A stretch of DNA of 35,189 nucleotides from Beijerinckiaceae bacterium (GTDB taxonomy: Bacteria > Pseudomonadota > Alphaproteobacteria > Rhizobiales > Beijerinckiaceae). The notes under the pieces were generated by a model. It saw only the letters and a list, made by a program, of their open reading frames with translations, was not told the origin of the DNA and ran no database searches. Position numbers and translations under genes: made by a program. Each line of letters begins with the position of its first letter. Position 1 is the first letter of the stretch. Location of the stretch: positions 1 to 35,189 of the forward strand of contig CANBVC010000004.1 in assembly GCA_947372795.1 (NCBI GenBank), given 5' to 3'. Shown here in pieces: positions 24,744-33,274 of the stretch.

Positions 24744-25311
24744 GCCACCTAGTCTCCGCCGACCATTCTTCGCTCCGCCCAACGCTTGCGTTTTCTTCTG
24801 CAAACGCTAATGGCCGGAGCAGCACCCCCGTCCGTAGCCCAGTCCTGATATCGTGCCAGCGAAGGCCGCAATTAGGTTCTGCCGTCAGTTTGTGTCCGCT
24901 CCTGCCATCAATGTAGCAGCAAAGCAACGCTCTTGGCTACTTCAATCCTTCATTTGGACGATAAAAACATTCACATCCAACTGGCGGCCATCACCAAAGG
25001 CCCTTGTAGGCGATCGAAGGCGGGAACTAGACGATAAAATCCAACCTTGTCAGTGCGTCCGCTGCAGCTCAGGCGGGCAGCCAAGCGTCGCGCGTCGTGC
25101 TGGCTGAACATGCGAAGTACGCCGCAGCGCGATCGCAAGGATGTGCTTGAGTTGCCACAGCCGAGGCCGCTTACGATTCCGGGGCGATTTCGAATCTGAC
25201 TGCGCCCGGCGCGGCTTCGGGTGGCGGGGAGGCTGGACTAGGTTGGCGGGATCCTTGATTCGCATAATCAATATTATGGAACCTAAATCCATATCCAGAT
25301 ATGGTGGGGCG
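24744..25311. other. 568-base gap without a recognisable gene
   Basis: Holds the upstream region of the cold-shock gene and the 3' flank of the PhnP-like gene. Short open frames on both strands (up to about 85 codons) lack a convincing ribosome site and show no family resemblance. A stem GCGTTT/AAACGC (24788-24807) lies in what would be the cold-shock mRNA leader. Near the right end are two AT-rich dyads, CATAAT-CAAT-ATTATG (25263-25278) and CCATATC-CA-GATATGG (25289-25304). No tRNA-like cloverleaf, transposase remnant or promoter I can defend. Confidence 0.6.
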
Positions 25312-26106
25312 TCAGCACTCTATCCGCATCATGTCGTAAGCCGGCGCTACATGCGGCGGCAATTCGGATGCGAGCATGGCGTAATCAACCTCTGTTGAGA
25401 GATTGGTCAGGATGGCGCGCTTTGGACGCAGCATCTTGATCATCTCAAGCGCTTCGCTCAGGCAGAAATGCGTGGGATGGCTCGTGTAGCGCAGCGCGTC
25501 GATGATCCAGAGGTCGAGACCTTCCAGATGCTGGAATGTCTCAGGGAAAATCGTTTTTACATCAGGCGTATATGCGACGTTTCCGAACCTGAATCCCAAG
25601 GATTCTATCTCGCCGTGGTCAAGCCTCAATGGCATGGCCTCCAGCACGCCGCCAGCGCCTTCAATATGGCATTCTTTGCCCGCGCGCAGCCTGTGCTCGC
25701 GCAGCAGCGGCGGATATTGGCTGCCCTCCGGCGTCTGGAAAATATAGCCAAACGAGCGCCGCAGCGACTGGGACGTCTGCTCATCCATGTGAATGTCGAG
25801 CATCCGGCGCTGGTGCAGAACCAGCGGCCGCACGTCGTCGATGCCATTTGTATGGTCGGCGTGCGGATGGGTCATCAGGATTGCGTCGAGATGTTCGACG
25901 CGCGCCTCGATTAATTGTTCGCGCAAGTCCGGCGACGTGTCGACAAGGACCCGCGTCACGCCATCCGGCCCAGTCTGTTCGACCAGAATCGAGCAGCGTC
26001 GGCGTCGGTTGCGCGGATTAGCGGGATCGCACACGCCCCAGCCCTGGGCCACGCGCGGCACGCCGCCCGATGAGCCGCAGCCGAGGATGACAATCGACAG
26101 GCTCAT
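25312..26106 (-). CDS. PhnP-like metallo-beta-lactamase-fold hydrolase
   Basis: A 264-residue MBL-fold protein. The N terminus MSLSIVILGCGSSGGVPR and the metal motif THPHADH (H80, H82, D84, H85) are those of the PhnP/cyclic phosphodiesterase branch; further metal ligands are D206-like in YTPDVKT and DALRYTSHPTHF. PhnP hydrolyses cyclic phosphodiesters, but this tatD-linked form in Hyphomicrobiales is not in a phosphonate operon, so its substrate is unknown. Its start overlaps the end of tatD by four bases (ATGA), implying translational coupling. It is the last gene of the rlpA/dacC to tatD run. Confidence 0.9.
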   Translation of the reverse strand: MSLSIVILGCGSSGGVPRVAQGWGVCDPANPRNRRRRCSILVEQTGPDGVTRVLVDTSPDLREQLIEARVEHLDAILMTHPHADHTNGIDDVRPLVLHQRRMLDIHMDEQTSQSLRRSFGYIFQTPEGSQYPPLLREHRLRAGKECHIEGAGGVLEAMPLRLDHGEIESLGFRFGNVAYTPDVKTIFPETFQHLEGLDLWIIDALRYTSHPTHFCLSEALEMIKMLRPKRAILTNLSTEVDYAMLASELPPHVAPAYDMMRIEC

Positions 26107-26888
26107 GTGAGGACCATCGGCATTTTATTAAAAATTCTCAGAACGTTGGCGGTTGTTTTTTCGACGATTTCTGAGAATTGAACGCCTTTCGCCTCCGCAA
26201 GAACCCGAGCCGTTTCGGCTACGAATGAGGGTTCATTCCGCTTGCCGCGATGTGGAACCGGCGCAAGAAATGGCGCATCGGTCTCCACCAGCAAACGATC
26301 GAGCGGTATATCGCGAACGAGATCGCGAAGCTCCTGCGAGTTCTTGAAGGTCAGGACGCCTGAAAAGGACACGTAGAGTCCGAGCTCCAGCCCCGTCATG
26401 GCGAGGTCGCGGCTGGATGTGAAGCAATGGAGCAGGGCGGTGAAAGCCCCCTTCCCCATCTCTTCTCTCAGAATGCGCGCCATGTCTTCGTCCGCGTCGC
26501 GCGAATGGATCACCAGCGGCATGCCGGTGCGGCGCGCCGCCTCAATATGACGGCGGAACACCGTCTCGGCTACATCGCGCGGGCTTTTGTCGTAGTGATA
26601 ATCAAGCCCGGCTTCGCCAATCGCCACACAGCGCGGGTGGCTCGCCAGCGTCACCAGTTCCTCGACCGAAACATCGGGCTCCTCATGGGCCTGATGCGGA
26701 TGTGTCCCGACCGAAAACCAGACTTCTTGATGAGCCTCGGCGATGGCGCGGTAGGTGTCGTATTTCGCCACGCGGGTGGAGATCGTGATCATTCGCCCAA
26801 CGCCAGCCGCCTTGGCGCGCGCGATTACGGCCGGAAGTTCGACTGCGAATTCAGGAAAGTCGAGATGGCAATGCGAGTCGATCAGCAT
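26103..26888 (-). CDS. tatD: TatD family metal-dependent hydrolase
   Basis: A 261-residue TIM-barrel hydrolase; E. coli TatD is a 3'-5' exonuclease acting on damaged DNA. The metal site is visible as H6/H8 in [15 protein letters not shown] in AIGEAGLDYHYDKSP, H in PLVIHSRDAD, a further H in LLHCFTSS, and D in LVETDAPFLAP. Full length for the family. It overlaps metG by one base (TGATG) and the next gene by four bases, in the usual metG-tatD-MBL order of alphaproteobacteria. Confidence 0.94.
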   Translation of the reverse strand: MLIDSHCHLDFPEFAVELPAVIARAKAAGVGRMITISTRVAKYDTYRAIAEAHQEVWFSVGTHPHQAHEEPDVSVEELVTLASHPRCVAIGEAGLDYHYDKSPRDVAETVFRRHIEAARRTGMPLVIHSRDADEDMARILREEMGKGAFTALLHCFTSSRDLAMTGLELGLYVSFSGVLTFKNSQELRDLVRDIPLDRLLVETDAPFLAPVPHRGKRNEPSFVAETARVLAEAKGVQFSEIVEKTTANVLRIFNKMPMVLT

Positions 26889-28456
26889 CAGGGCTTGGCG
26901 GGGGCGGAGCCCCCCTCCTCTGCTTCGACATAGCGCGGGAAGATGGGACCCGGCGCTGGCAAGGCTGCGCCTGCGACGAGCCGACCAGCTGCGCCCACAT
27001 GGGCGAAGGCGCGCGCTTCTGCGGAGACGCCAAGAAGGTCAAGCAGTTTCGCAGCCGCTGTCGGCACGACAGGCTGGGCAAGGATCGCGACGTTACGCAA
27101 GGTTTCGGCGGTCACATAGAGCACGGTGTCACGACGCGCGGGATCGGTCTTGGTGAGGCGCCAAGGCTCCTCGGAGGCGAAATAGCGGTTGGCTTCGGCC
27201 ACCACGCGCCAGATATCGGCGAGCATCGTGTGCAGCGCGAAGTCGTGCATCGCCGCGCGCGCCTTGTGCGCGAGCGCATCGGCCTCAGCCAGCATGGCCT
27301 TGTCGGCGTCAGTGAAGGCGCCAGCCGTCGGAACGATGCCGCCACAGTTCTTGGCGATCATGGAGAGCGAGCGCTGGGCCAGATTGCCAAGGTCGTTGGC
27401 GAGGTCGGCGTTGATGCGCATGACGATGGCTTCATGCGAATAGTTGCCGTCCTGACCGAAGGGCACCTCGCGCAAGAAGAAATAGCGCATCTGGTCGACG
27501 CCATAATGCTCAGCCATGGTGAAGGGGTCGATGACATTGCCGACCGACTTCGACATTTTCTCCCCGCGATTGAACAGGAAGCCATGCACCACGATCTGCT
27601 TGGGCACAGGCAGGCCAGCCGACATGAGGAATGCGGGCCAGAAGATCGCATGGAAGCGCGTGATGTCTTTGCCGATCACATGGACGTCGGCGGGCCAGTA
27701 TTCGGCGCGCGGCGCATCGGCGTCGGGGAAGCCGGTCGCAGTGATGTAATTCGTCAGGGCGTCGACCCAGACATACATGACATGGCGATCGTCGCCCGGC
27801 ACGGGCACGCCCCAGTTGAAGGTCGAACGACTGATCGACAGGTCGGTCAGGCCGCGCTCCACGAAGGCGACGATCTCGTTGCGGTATTTGTCGGGAACGA
27901 TGAAATCCGCATGGTCGCGGTAATAGGCCAGCAGCTTATCCTGATAGGCGGAGAGGCGGAAATAATAGCTTTCCTCCTCCACCCATTCGACCGGCGCGCC
28001 GGTGGGGGCGTAGTTCTTGCCGTCCTGCCCCTTGGTCAGCTCGGCCTCGTCGAAGAAGGCTTCGTCGCGCACCGAGTACCAGCCGGGATATTTGGACAGG
28101 TAGATGTCGCCATTGGCGGCCATGCGGCGCCACATTTCCTGACTGGCGGCGTAGTGACGCTCCTGCGTTGTGCGCACGATGTCGTCGGCGCGCGCGTTCA
28201 GCACGTCGCCCATGCGCTCGAACTGGGCGGCGGTGCGGTCCGCGAGCTGGCGTGGCGTAATCCCGTCGCGGGCCGCAGTCTGCTGCATCTTCTGCCCATG
28301 CTCGTCCATGCCGGTGACGAAGAGCACGTCGCGCCCGTCGAGCCGCATGAAGCGCTGAATGGCGTCGGTGGCGATGCGCTCATAGGCGTGGCCGATATGG
28401 GGCGCGCCATTGGCGTAGGGGATGGCTGTGGTGATGTAAAAACGGCTGCTGGCCAT
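26888..28456 (-). CDS. metG: Methionyl-tRNA synthetase
   Basis: Class I synthetase, 522 residues. HIGH signature PHIGHAY (H20-H23) and KMSKS (300-304) are both intact, with the WVDALTNYI methionine-site segment and a C-terminal anticodon-binding domain (about 370-520). The region between the two halves (about 118-165) has no cysteines, so the zinc knuckle of the E. coli type is missing, as expected for the shorter form. No C-terminal dimerisation domain. ATG 28456 ([17 protein letters not shown]) is chosen; 26 upstream residues lack homology-like features. It follows holB by 46 bases. Confidence 0.96.
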   Translation of the reverse strand: MASSRFYITTAIPYANGAPHIGHAYERIATDAIQRFMRLDGRDVLFVTGMDEHGQKMQQTAARDGITPRQLADRTAAQFERMGDVLNARADDIVRTTQERHYAASQEMWRRMAANGDIYLSKYPGWYSVRDEAFFDEAELTKGQDGKNYAPTGAPVEWVEEESYYFRLSAYQDKLLAYYRDHADFIVPDKYRNEIVAFVERGLTDLSISRSTFNWGVPVPGDDRHVMYVWVDALTNYITATGFPDADAPRAEYWPADVHVIGKDITRFHAIFWPAFLMSAGLPVPKQIVVHGFLFNRGEKMSKSVGNVIDPFTMAEHYGVDQMRYFFLREVPFGQDGNYSHEAIVMRINADLANDLGNLAQRSLSMIAKNCGGIVPTAGAFTDADKAMLAEADALAHKARAAMHDFALHTMLADIWRVVAEANRYFASEEPWRLTKTDPARRDTVLYVTAETLRNVAILAQPVVPTAAAKLLDLLGVSAEARAFAHVGAAGRLVAGAALPAPGPIFPRYVEAEEGGSAPAKP

Positions 28457-28502
28457 GGAACTTCCAGATTGCGGAGCCCAGCGTCCTGCCGCTTGGCTCT
28501 GT

Positions 28503-29588
28503 TCAGGATCTGGCGGCGCGCACCGCGCTCGCAAGATCGGCGAAAATCGATAGGACGAGCGGGCGTTTGTCGAGGTTCAGGGCCTCGGCTTCGCGAACCG
28601 CATCTGCGACTTTCTCCCATACCTCGGCATAGGGCGCAAGGCGACCTGCCCTTTCGCCAGCCGCCGCGCCCGCGCGGACCTGCGCATTCAGCCAATCAAA
28701 CAGGGCGGTGATGACCGACTCGAAATCATCGACGGCTGCGGAGCCCGCGATACGGTCGCCGAGACGATGCACACCCTGCCAGTCCACTTGCGGAAGACGC
28801 GCCAGAAGCCCTTCGACGGATTCCCCAAGCTCCATCCGATCCCGGTCAAGAAAGCGCAGGGCCTGCCGAACCGAGCCCCCTGCCCGCCTCGCAGCCGCTT
28901 CGACCTCCGGTCCAAGGCTCGACCATGGCTCGCCGAGCGCCATAACGGCCTGCGAGACCTCGTTCTCGCTCAGCGGATTGAGTTGCAGCATCCGCGCCCG
29001 CGAACGGATCGTGGGCAGGATTCGGGCGGGCCTGTGAGACACGATCAGGAACAGCGAGCGCGGCGGCGGCTCTTCCATCACCTTCAGCAGGGCGTTGGCG
29101 CCTGAGCGGTTAAGGTCCTCGGCGCAATCTACGATACAGATGCGCCAGCCACCTTCCCCGGCAGCGTGGTGAAACATCTCCAGCGCATGACGCACATCGT
29201 CCATGCGGATTTCTGTGAAGTGCTTTTTGGTCTTCTCGTTCCACTCGCGCCGCAGAAGGGCGAGGTCGCCGAGCGACATGGAATCAATGCGATGGGCGGC
29301 GGGATGGTCGGGCGAGACCGAAAGATCGCGCGCTTGCGCCACCGCCGGGCTGTCATGCCGAGGATTGGCGAAAATGAACCGCGCGAAACGCCAGGCGAGC
29401 GTCGCCTTGCCGACCCCCTCCTCGCCGCCGATAATCCAGGCCTGTTGCAGCCGGCCGGCGCGATAGGCCCCCAGCAATTCCTGTTCGGCGGCGCCATGGC
29501 CGAAAAGCAGATGGTTGTGACGGGGATGGGGCGCATCCTCGACGCAATCGCTTTCGGGCACGCCCTCGTCGGCGCTGCGTTTTTTCAT
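28503..29588 (-). CDS. holB: DNA polymerase III delta' subunit
   Basis: Clamp-loader subunit. The 361-residue AAA+ protein has HHLLFGH-type N terminus ([19 protein letters not shown]), an intact Walker A ([10 protein letters not shown], 54-63), the switch/Walker B region around [28 protein letters not shown], and the sensor 1 segment [19 protein letters not shown]. The usual four zinc-binding cysteines near residues 60-80 are not present. C-terminal collar domain follows. Its ATG overlaps the tmk stop by four bases (ATGA), typical of the tmk-holB pair. Confidence 0.95.
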   Translation of the reverse strand: MKKRSADEGVPESDCVEDAPHPRHNHLLFGHGAAEQELLGAYRAGRLQQAWIIGGEEGVGKATLAWRFARFIFANPRHDSPAVAQARDLSVSPDHPAAHRIDSMSLGDLALLRREWNEKTKKHFTEIRMDDVRHALEMFHHAAGEGGWRICIVDCAEDLNRSGANALLKVMEEPPPRSLFLIVSHRPARILPTIRSRARMLQLNPLSENEVSQAVMALGEPWSSLGPEVEAAARRAGGSVRQALRFLDRDRMELGESVEGLLARLPQVDWQGVHRLGDRIAGSAAVDDFESVITALFDWLNAQVRAGAAAGERAGRLAPYAEVWEKVADAVREAEALNLDKRPLVLSIFADLASAVRAARS

Positions 29589-30262
29589 GAAGTGGCTGCC
29601 TTTTGGGCGATTGGCCCGAGCCGGTCCTCGACGGCGGCCCAGATCGAAGCCGCGACCTCTTCAGGTCCCTGCGCAGCATCTACGACACGGCAGCGCCCGG
29701 GCTCAGCGCGGGCGATGGCGAGGAAGGCTGAGCGCAGGCCCTCGTGATAAGCGAGCCCCTCCGCCTCGAAGCGATCCACGGCGCCATCCGCGCGCCGGGC
29801 TGCGGCGCGGGCGAGGCCTGTCTTGGCCGGAAGATCGAGCATCAGCGTCAGGTCTGGTCCACGATCGCGGACCGCGATCTCCTCCATGGCCTCAATCAAT
29901 TTCGGGTCCACCTTGCCAAGCGCGCCCTGATAGACGCGGGTCGAATCAGTGAAGCGATCGCAGACGACGAAAGCGCCGCGCGCCAGGGCGGGCATGATGG
30001 TCTGGGCCATATGAACAATGCGGGCGGCGGTGAAGAGCACCGTTTCGGCGGAAGGACCCAGAGGCGCAGCGACGCCGGAGAGAATCACTTCGCGCAAAGC
30101 CTCAGCCACAGGCGATCCGCCGGGCTCGCGCGTCACGACGCATTCATGGCCAAGGCTGCGCAGGCGTTCGGCCAGCAGCCGCGCTTGCGTTGATTTGCCC
30201 GCGCCCTCCCCGCCCTCCAGCGTGATGAACCGGCCGGGCCTTGGTGTGGTGTCGGCGCTCAT
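29585..30262 (-). CDS. tmk: Thymidylate kinase
   Basis: Phosphorylates dTMP to dTDP. The 225-residue protein has the P-loop LEGGEGAGKSTQA (about 15-27), the DR motif in VVCDRFTDSTRVYQG, and a lid region rich in arginine (LARAAARRADGAVDRFE). Length is usual. The start overlaps the end of the carboxypeptidase gene by four bases and the stop overlaps the holB start by four bases, so translation of dacC, tmk and holB is probably coupled. Confidence 0.96.
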   Translation of the reverse strand: MSADTTPRPGRFITLEGGEGAGKSTQARLLAERLRSLGHECVVTREPGGSPVAEALREVILSGVAAPLGPSAETVLFTAARIVHMAQTIMPALARGAFVVCDRFTDSTRVYQGALGKVDPKLIEAMEEIAVRDRGPDLTLMLDLPAKTGLARAAARRADGAVDRFEAEGLAYHEGLRSAFLAIARAEPGRCRVVDAAQGPEEVAASIWAAVEDRLGPIAQKAATS

Positions 30263-31440
30263 TGTTTCAGTACATAGGTCCGAAACAGCGATTGGCCAAG
30301 CTCGAGAGTTGCGTCGAAGGCGCGGCGGTGGATTGCGCCGAGCGCGACGGCCTCTCCTGCGACCAGCGGCGTATCGAGCGCCAGCACGCTGCCGCGATAG
30401 ACTTTGAGGCGGGCGAGCTCGGTCCCTTCGCTGACGGGGGCTGCGACGGGCCCCTGATAGACGACCTTGGCGTTGAGCCGCTCCGTCGAGCCGCGCGGCA
30501 CTAACACTCTCACCGCGCCATTCGTCACAAGGGAGACGTTCATCTGCTCGCCGCCATAAAGCCGCGCAGAGCCTACGTTCTCCCTTGCTCCGTAAAGGTT
30601 CTTGACCTCAAAGGCGCGAAATCCCCATTGCAGGATCTTGCGTGCTTCTTCCGAACGGTCCTTGGCGTTGCGCAAGCCGTAGATTGCGAGGATCAGACGC
30701 TGGTCGTTCTGAATGGCGGAGCCAACCAGACCATAGCCGCTGGCGTCGTCGATATTGCCGGTCTTCAGGCCATCCGCGCCCAAACCCATTCCAAGCAAGG
30801 GATTGCGGTTCTGCTGCTTGATCTTGCTCCAGACGAATTCGCGCTCACCGAAATAGCTGTAATATTCGGGGTAAGTCTTGATGAGATGAGCCGCCAGAAG
30901 CGACATCTGTCGCGCCGTGACCTTCTGGCCGGGATCATCCTTGCCCCATGCATTGCGGAACGTGAGCTGAGAGAGGCCCAACTCGGCGGCGCGCTTCGTC
31001 ATGCGGTCGGCGAAAGCCTGTTCCGTCCCCGCAATCCCCTCCGCCAGAACGATCGCGGCGTCATTGCCGGAGACCACCACGAGGCCCCGGATGAGATCTT
31101 CGACGCGCACCCGGCTGTTGAGCGCAGCGAACATGCTCGATCCGCGCGCCATGGCGCCGCCGGTCCGCCAGGCGTTTTCACTCACCGTAAATTCATCGTC
31201 TAGCCGCAGGCGGCCCTCCTTTAGCTCGCGAAACACCAGCTCTGCAGTCATGATCTTGGCGGTCGAAGCGGGTGTAACCGGCGTATCGGGGCTTTTTTCG
31301 AAAAGAATCGAACCAGTGTCTGCGTCCATGAGCAGTGCGTATGGCGCGGACGTTTGAAACGGCGCTTGCGCAAGGCAAAGCGCGAAAGCCAGAGGGGCCA
31401 GAAGGGCCTGAATCACAAGAACACGCAAGAATGACCGCAC
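30259..31440 (-). CDS. dacC: D-alanyl-D-alanine carboxypeptidase (PBP5/6 family)
   Basis: Periplasmic penicillin-binding protein that removes the terminal D-Ala of peptidoglycan stem peptides. The 393-residue precursor has a signal peptide (1 to about 24, cleavage near CLA-QAP), the three active-site motifs S59-T-A-K62, S124-G-N126 and K226-T-G228, and a C-terminal PBP5 domain (about 290-370). A terminal amphipathic helix (LGQSLFRTYVLK) may anchor it to the membrane. GTG 31440 is chosen because GGAGG lies seven bases upstream; a TTG at 31491 would give an atypical N terminus. Which dac paralogue it is cannot be settled here. Confidence 0.9.
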   Translation of the reverse strand: MRSFLRVLVIQALLAPLAFALCLAQAPFQTSAPYALLMDADTGSILFEKSPDTPVTPASTAKIMTAELVFRELKEGRLRLDDEFTVSENAWRTGGAMARGSSMFAALNSRVRVEDLIRGLVVVSGNDAAIVLAEGIAGTEQAFADRMTKRAAELGLSQLTFRNAWGKDDPGQKVTARQMSLLAAHLIKTYPEYYSYFGEREFVWSKIKQQNRNPLLGMGLGADGLKTGNIDDASGYGLVGSAIQNDQRLILAIYGLRNAKDRSEEARKILQWGFRAFEVKNLYGARENVGSARLYGGEQMNVSLVTNGAVRVLVPRGSTERLNAKVVYQGPVAAPVSEGTELARLKVYRGSVLALDTPLVAGEAVALGAIHRRAFDATLELGQSLFRTYVLKQ

Positions 31441-31534
31441 GCAGCACCTCCGGCGCGCCGCCTCGGAAATACATGTGGGCGACCGTTGCAATGTGCCCGG
31501 TCGGCAGCCTCAAATCAACGACGCAATGGAAGTA

Positions 31535-32614
31535 TCACTTAGGTCGACGTGGGGGGAGCATCAGCACTTCGGTGATGGGGTCCTTGCGCAGCGCGAGCAG
31601 TGGAGATTGCTGCTGAGGGGCTAGAGGCGAAGGCTGAGATGTCGAACGAGGTGAATTGTCGAACAAGGAGGCTTGCCGGGGAAGCAATGAGGAGCCGGAG
31701 GGAGGAAGCCCCAGATCGAAGGGCCTGCTGGGGGGCAGCGGAACATTCGAAGGCATGGCGGCGATGCGCGGTGCGGTCGCTGCGACGGGTTGCTGCGACG
31801 GTGGCGTTTCAGGCGACGACTGCTCGCGCGTTTCGTCAAGCAAAGCCAACTTCTGCGGCGCAGGCTGAGCGGGCGCTGGCGTATTCTGGGCGATCAGGGT
31901 GGCGGGCAAGGACGGCGAACCATCAAGCTGTGCGGGGCGTCCGTCAGTACGCAACGACGCCATCAGCTTATTGTCGTCGGAGCCCTGAAGCCCGGCCTTT
32001 CCGACATATTCAACCTTGATCTGCGCGGTACCGATCGACTTGAACGAGAGAGCTTCGGCGACGCGTGACGACACGTCCATGACGCGGCCAGAGTGATAGG
32101 GGCCGCGATCATTGACGCGCACGATGATGGAGCGACCGTTGCGGGTATTGGTCACGCGCGCATAGCTCGGCAGCGGCATTGTCGGATGGGCAGCCGAAAC
32201 AGAGTTCATGTCGTAGACTTCGCCATTGGCGGTCCGTCGACCATGGAAGGCGCCGCCGTAATAGGAAGCCATGCCGACCTGAGCCTCCCTGGGTAGGGTC
32301 TGCGGAACATAACGCTTGCCCGCGATCGTATAGGGACGGCCGACAAGGTACTGCCCGCCGCCGCGCGGCACAGCCTCGCCCTCCCCCACGACCCGCTCAC
32401 TGGCGCGACCATAGATAGACGAGGGGAAATATTCTTTCGAACGGACCCCAGATTTCGGATCTTGGGCGCACCCGGCAAGCAACCCGGCCCCGACGATGCA
32501 AAGAATCACACGCGCGGCGAATCGCGCCGCCGGATTCACGGAGCTGAACATCTCTGAAGACACTGATTCAGCCATAACGCGATACGCTTCACTCGAAAGC
32601 CTGCAACTGCGCAT
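31535..32614 (-). CDS. rlpA: RlpA family septal lytic transglycosylase, lipoprotein
   Basis: Outer-membrane lipoprotein that cleaves denuded peptidoglycan glycans at the septum. The lipobox is LLAGC (C49 from ATG 32614), followed by the double-psi beta-barrel RlpA domain (about 113-205): GMASYYGGAFHGRRTANGE and the catalytic Asp D169 in VNDRGPYHSGR. The remaining ~150 residues are Pro/Ser/Gln-rich and contain no SPOR domain, unlike E. coli RlpA. ATG 32614 has GAGGGG about nine bases upstream; ATG 32575 or 32548 would give a shorter, more usual signal peptide, so the start is uncertain. It precedes dacC on the same strand by 94 bases. Confidence 0.88.
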   Translation of the reverse strand: MRSCRLSSEAYRVMAESVSSEMFSSVNPAARFAARVILCIVGAGLLAGCAQDPKSGVRSKEYFPSSIYGRASERVVGEGEAVPRGGGQYLVGRPYTIAGKRYVPQTLPREAQVGMASYYGGAFHGRRTANGEVYDMNSVSAAHPTMPLPSYARVTNTRNGRSIIVRVNDRGPYHSGRVMDVSSRVAEALSFKSIGTAQIKVEYVGKAGLQGSDDNKLMASLRTDGRPAQLDGSPSLPATLIAQNTPAPAQPAPQKLALLDETREQSSPETPPSQQPVAATAPRIAAMPSNVPLPPSRPFDLGLPPSGSSLLPRQASLFDNSPRSTSQPSPLAPQQQSPLLALRKDPITEVLMLPPRRPK

Positions 32615-32878
32615 CGGTGCTACCCCTCGCTACACTGGGCTTTTGAGGGCCAGAGCGCGCTAGCGGAACACCGCGAACACGCTCACTCTGCAGCTTTTTG
32701 GTTTCAAAAGCCTTAACCCAAATCGTCGGCCAAGCTTCCGTAGTTATCCCTTTTGGCCCTCTGACTGTGACCAAATTGCGGCGAAGGCTCAGCTCTACCG
32801 CTCTCGCGTCTGCAGTGCAACCGCAAGGGGTACCGGCTCGTTGGCGACGCAGAAGAGCGTTTCTGAAGGGAGTGAAAC
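32615..32878. other. Divergent intergenic region between rlpA and the hibernation factor gene
   Basis: 264 bases without a gene. It must hold promoters for rlpA (minus) and the hibernation factor gene (plus). A stem GCTTTT/AAAAGC (32693-32711, loop TGGTTTC) is visible. No defensible sigma-70, extracytoplasmic (GGAAC-N16/17-GTT) or sigma-54 promoter was found; TGGCCCTCTGACTGTG (32753-32768) has -24 but GT in place of the -12 GC. Confidence 0.4.
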
Positions 32879-33274
32879 ATGGAAGTAGCGATCGACAAGG
32901 CGATCACGGTGGGTAGTTCAAACGTTGAAATTGGGGAGGCCCTAGCCGAGCGTGCACGTAGCGCGCTCTCCGATTTGGCGTCCCGTTATTTCGGGCGCAT
33001 CACGACCGGCTCAGTTCATTTCGGCCGGGAGGGCGTTGATTATCGCTGCTCGGTCAATATGCAATGCGGCGGCGTGCCTATGATGAGCGCCGAGGCCAGC
33101 AACAAGGACCCCTACGTCGCCCTTACCGTCGCGATCGACAAACTCGGCAAGCAATTGCGCCGGGCCAAACGGAGCCTCAGGGACGCAAAGACGGTGCACG
33201 GGACAAAGGGCATTCCCGAGGTTTCAGGCGAGGTACTAAGGCTTGACGGCCGCGGCGTTCAATCCAAGGTCTGA
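32879..33274 (+). CDS. hpf: Ribosome hibernation promoting factor family (HPF/YfiA)
   Basis: A 131-residue S30AE-domain protein expected to bind the 30S decoding region and silence ribosomes in stationary phase. The N-terminal SNVEIGEALAERARSALSDLASRYFG and the basic helix KLGKQLRRAKRSLRDAK are the family's signature helices, with the beta strands between them. It is longer than the short HPF form (~95) and shorter than the long form (~190) usual in alphaproteobacteria; the extra C-terminal ~30 residues show no long-HPF dimerisation domain. AGGGAG lies six bases before ATG 32879. Its last 39 bases overlap the end of the minus-strand kinase gene. Confidence 0.85.
   Translation: MEVAIDKAITVGSSNVEIGEALAERARSALSDLASRYFGRITTGSVHFGREGVDYRCSVNMQCGGVPMMSAEASNKDPYVALTVAIDKLGKQLRRAKRSLRDAKTVHGTKGIPEVSGEVLRLDGRGVQSKV

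Noticed and set aside
24843-24858. Minus-strand TGGCACGATATCAGGA as a sigma-54 promoter for the cold-shock gene
   Set aside because: The -24 half is perfect but the -12 half reads CAGGA with GG instead of GC and no TT, so it should not function.
24853-25107. 84-codon plus-strand frame in the 568-base gap
   Set aside because: No ribosome site, odd composition, no family resemblance and several equally long competing frames on the other strand.
26999-28711. A 570-codon open frame on the plus strand opposite metG and holB
   Set aside because: It is antisense to two clear genes and shows only the reverse-complement composition effect of GC-rich coding DNA; no domain resemblance.
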